Source: Anarhynchus alexandrinus (Eukaryota; Chordata; Aves; Charadriiformes; Charadriidae). From it: a stretch of 64,000 nucleotides of DNA. The notes beneath the pieces are model-generated. The model did not search any database, was not told the origin of the DNA, and saw nothing but the letters and a program-made list of their open reading frames with translations. The stretch is taken from the NCBI GenBank assembly GCA_008711295.1, contig VUYV01000595.1, forward strand, positions 27,501 through 91,500, given 5' to 3'. Positions 63,421-64,000 of the stretch are shown here, piece after piece (the first letter of the stretch is position 1; every line of letters starts with the position of its first letter). Position numbers and translations under genes: made by a program.

Positions 63421-64000
63421 AAAATAGAGGTTACGGCTGAGGCGTTACATCTCTGCAGAGAACCAACCCAGCCCTTCCAGGCTCTGCCCCTTCGCTGCAC
63501 GTTAATAGTGCTGACTGATTTGGTTTAGGAAGAAAACGGTGGGGCTACACGGAGTGGTGGCACTGGATGTGCAGTAGCTCTGTTAACACAGGCACCTGCC
63601 TTTTCTGCATGTTCTGGAGCACGAGGCACATCAAGCAGAAAAGCACCGCTCAGTACCACATAGCGAACAGGAACAGCACTTAAAGCAGTCGTTTCACAGC
63701 TGAAGAAGGAAAACCCCTTCAAAGCACAGCAAGGATTCATTAATGAAACAAATCAATAGGAAGTGGCACCCGGAACAATTTATATCCACAGAGGTGTTTC
63801 AGGTCCAAAGTTGCTCTCCTTGGGGACAAAGCGGCATAAGGGACTAAGAAATGCTGCCAGATCACAACCTTCCACTTGCTGTGTGTTTTCCAAGTTTGCT
63901 GCCTTGTGGCACTGACCACTTCCCTGGCCTGTGCACAACCCCTGTAAGAGCCTTCTCTTGAGCAGTTACTCAGACCTCTTCCCTGCACTAACCTTCTCTC
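63421..64000. other. Unexplained stretch at the right edge
   Basis: Open frames of 71 and 82 codons lie end to end on the minus strand (63525-63740 and 63740-63988) with a plus-strand acceptor-like GGTTTAG before 63530. No family recognised. Likely STPG1 intron or UTR, or a decayed repeat. Confidence 0.3.

Noticed and set aside
63414..63527. 37-codon plus-strand frame MAKIEVTAEALHL as a possible STPG1 start
   Set aside because: No resemblance to a known protein, ends in TAG without a clear donor, and STPG1 sequence could not be confirmed.

Overview
The window is nuclear DNA from a bird. It carries several 3'-truncated CR1 LINEs with the avian CR1 tail (short ATTCTATG/ATTCTATGATT units), an avian-type solo ERV LTR, compact vertebrate genes with GT-AG introns, and CpG-island promoters. 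The unfinished bases (single Ns, one 51-N gap, one 13-N gap) point to a draft assembly. The gene order matches human 1p36.11 in mirror image: SRRM1 - NCMAP - RCAN3 - NIPAL3 - (STPG1). All four recognised genes lie on the minus strand, so reading from right to left gives NIPAL3, RCAN3, NCMAP, SRRM1.

Layout. 1-4.1 kb: 5' end of SRRM1 (coding exons 1 and 2, CpG-island promoter); the rest of the gene lies beyond the left edge. 4.1-8.4 kb: intergenic DNA with one CR1, then the 3' side of NCMAP. 8.40-9.36 kb: complete NCMAP coding sequence (3 exons, 103 aa). 9.4-22 kb: probable NCMAP 5' intron territory, with a candidate 64-bp non-coding exon at 14.2 kb and an otherwise unassigned CpG island at 21.6-22.05 kb that ends in a strong minus-strand splice donor. 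22.4-31.5 kb: intergenic. 31.5-44.3 kb: RCAN3 (4 coding exons, 249 aa, plus a CpG-island exon 1), with a solo LTR in its last intron. 44.6-46.7 kb: short intergenic stretch. 46.75-62.7 kb: NIPAL3 (11 coding exons, 408 aa). 62.1-63.4 kb: CpG island that looks bidirectional, with STPG1 expected to leave to the right on the plus strand.

The four genes do not form one pathway: a splicing coactivator (SRRM1), a peripheral-myelin membrane protein (NCMAP), a calcineurin regulator (RCAN3) and a NIPA-family magnesium-transporter-like membrane protein (NIPAL3). They share conserved vertebrate synteny. The three strong CpG-island promoters each carry a GCGCATGCGC (NRF1-type) palindrome, and the SRRM1 island also has an exact TCTCGCGAGA element.

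I found no evidence of a wholly new biological system. The most useful leads are the candidate 5' structure of NCMAP with a facing SOX-type site pair, an 8-residue C-terminal extension of RCAN3, the intact solo LTR 120 bp from an RCAN3 splice acceptor, and several likely assembly defects at or near promoters and splice sites. Exon borders were placed by eye from reading frame, splice dinucleotides and remembered family sequence; UTR ends are inferred.
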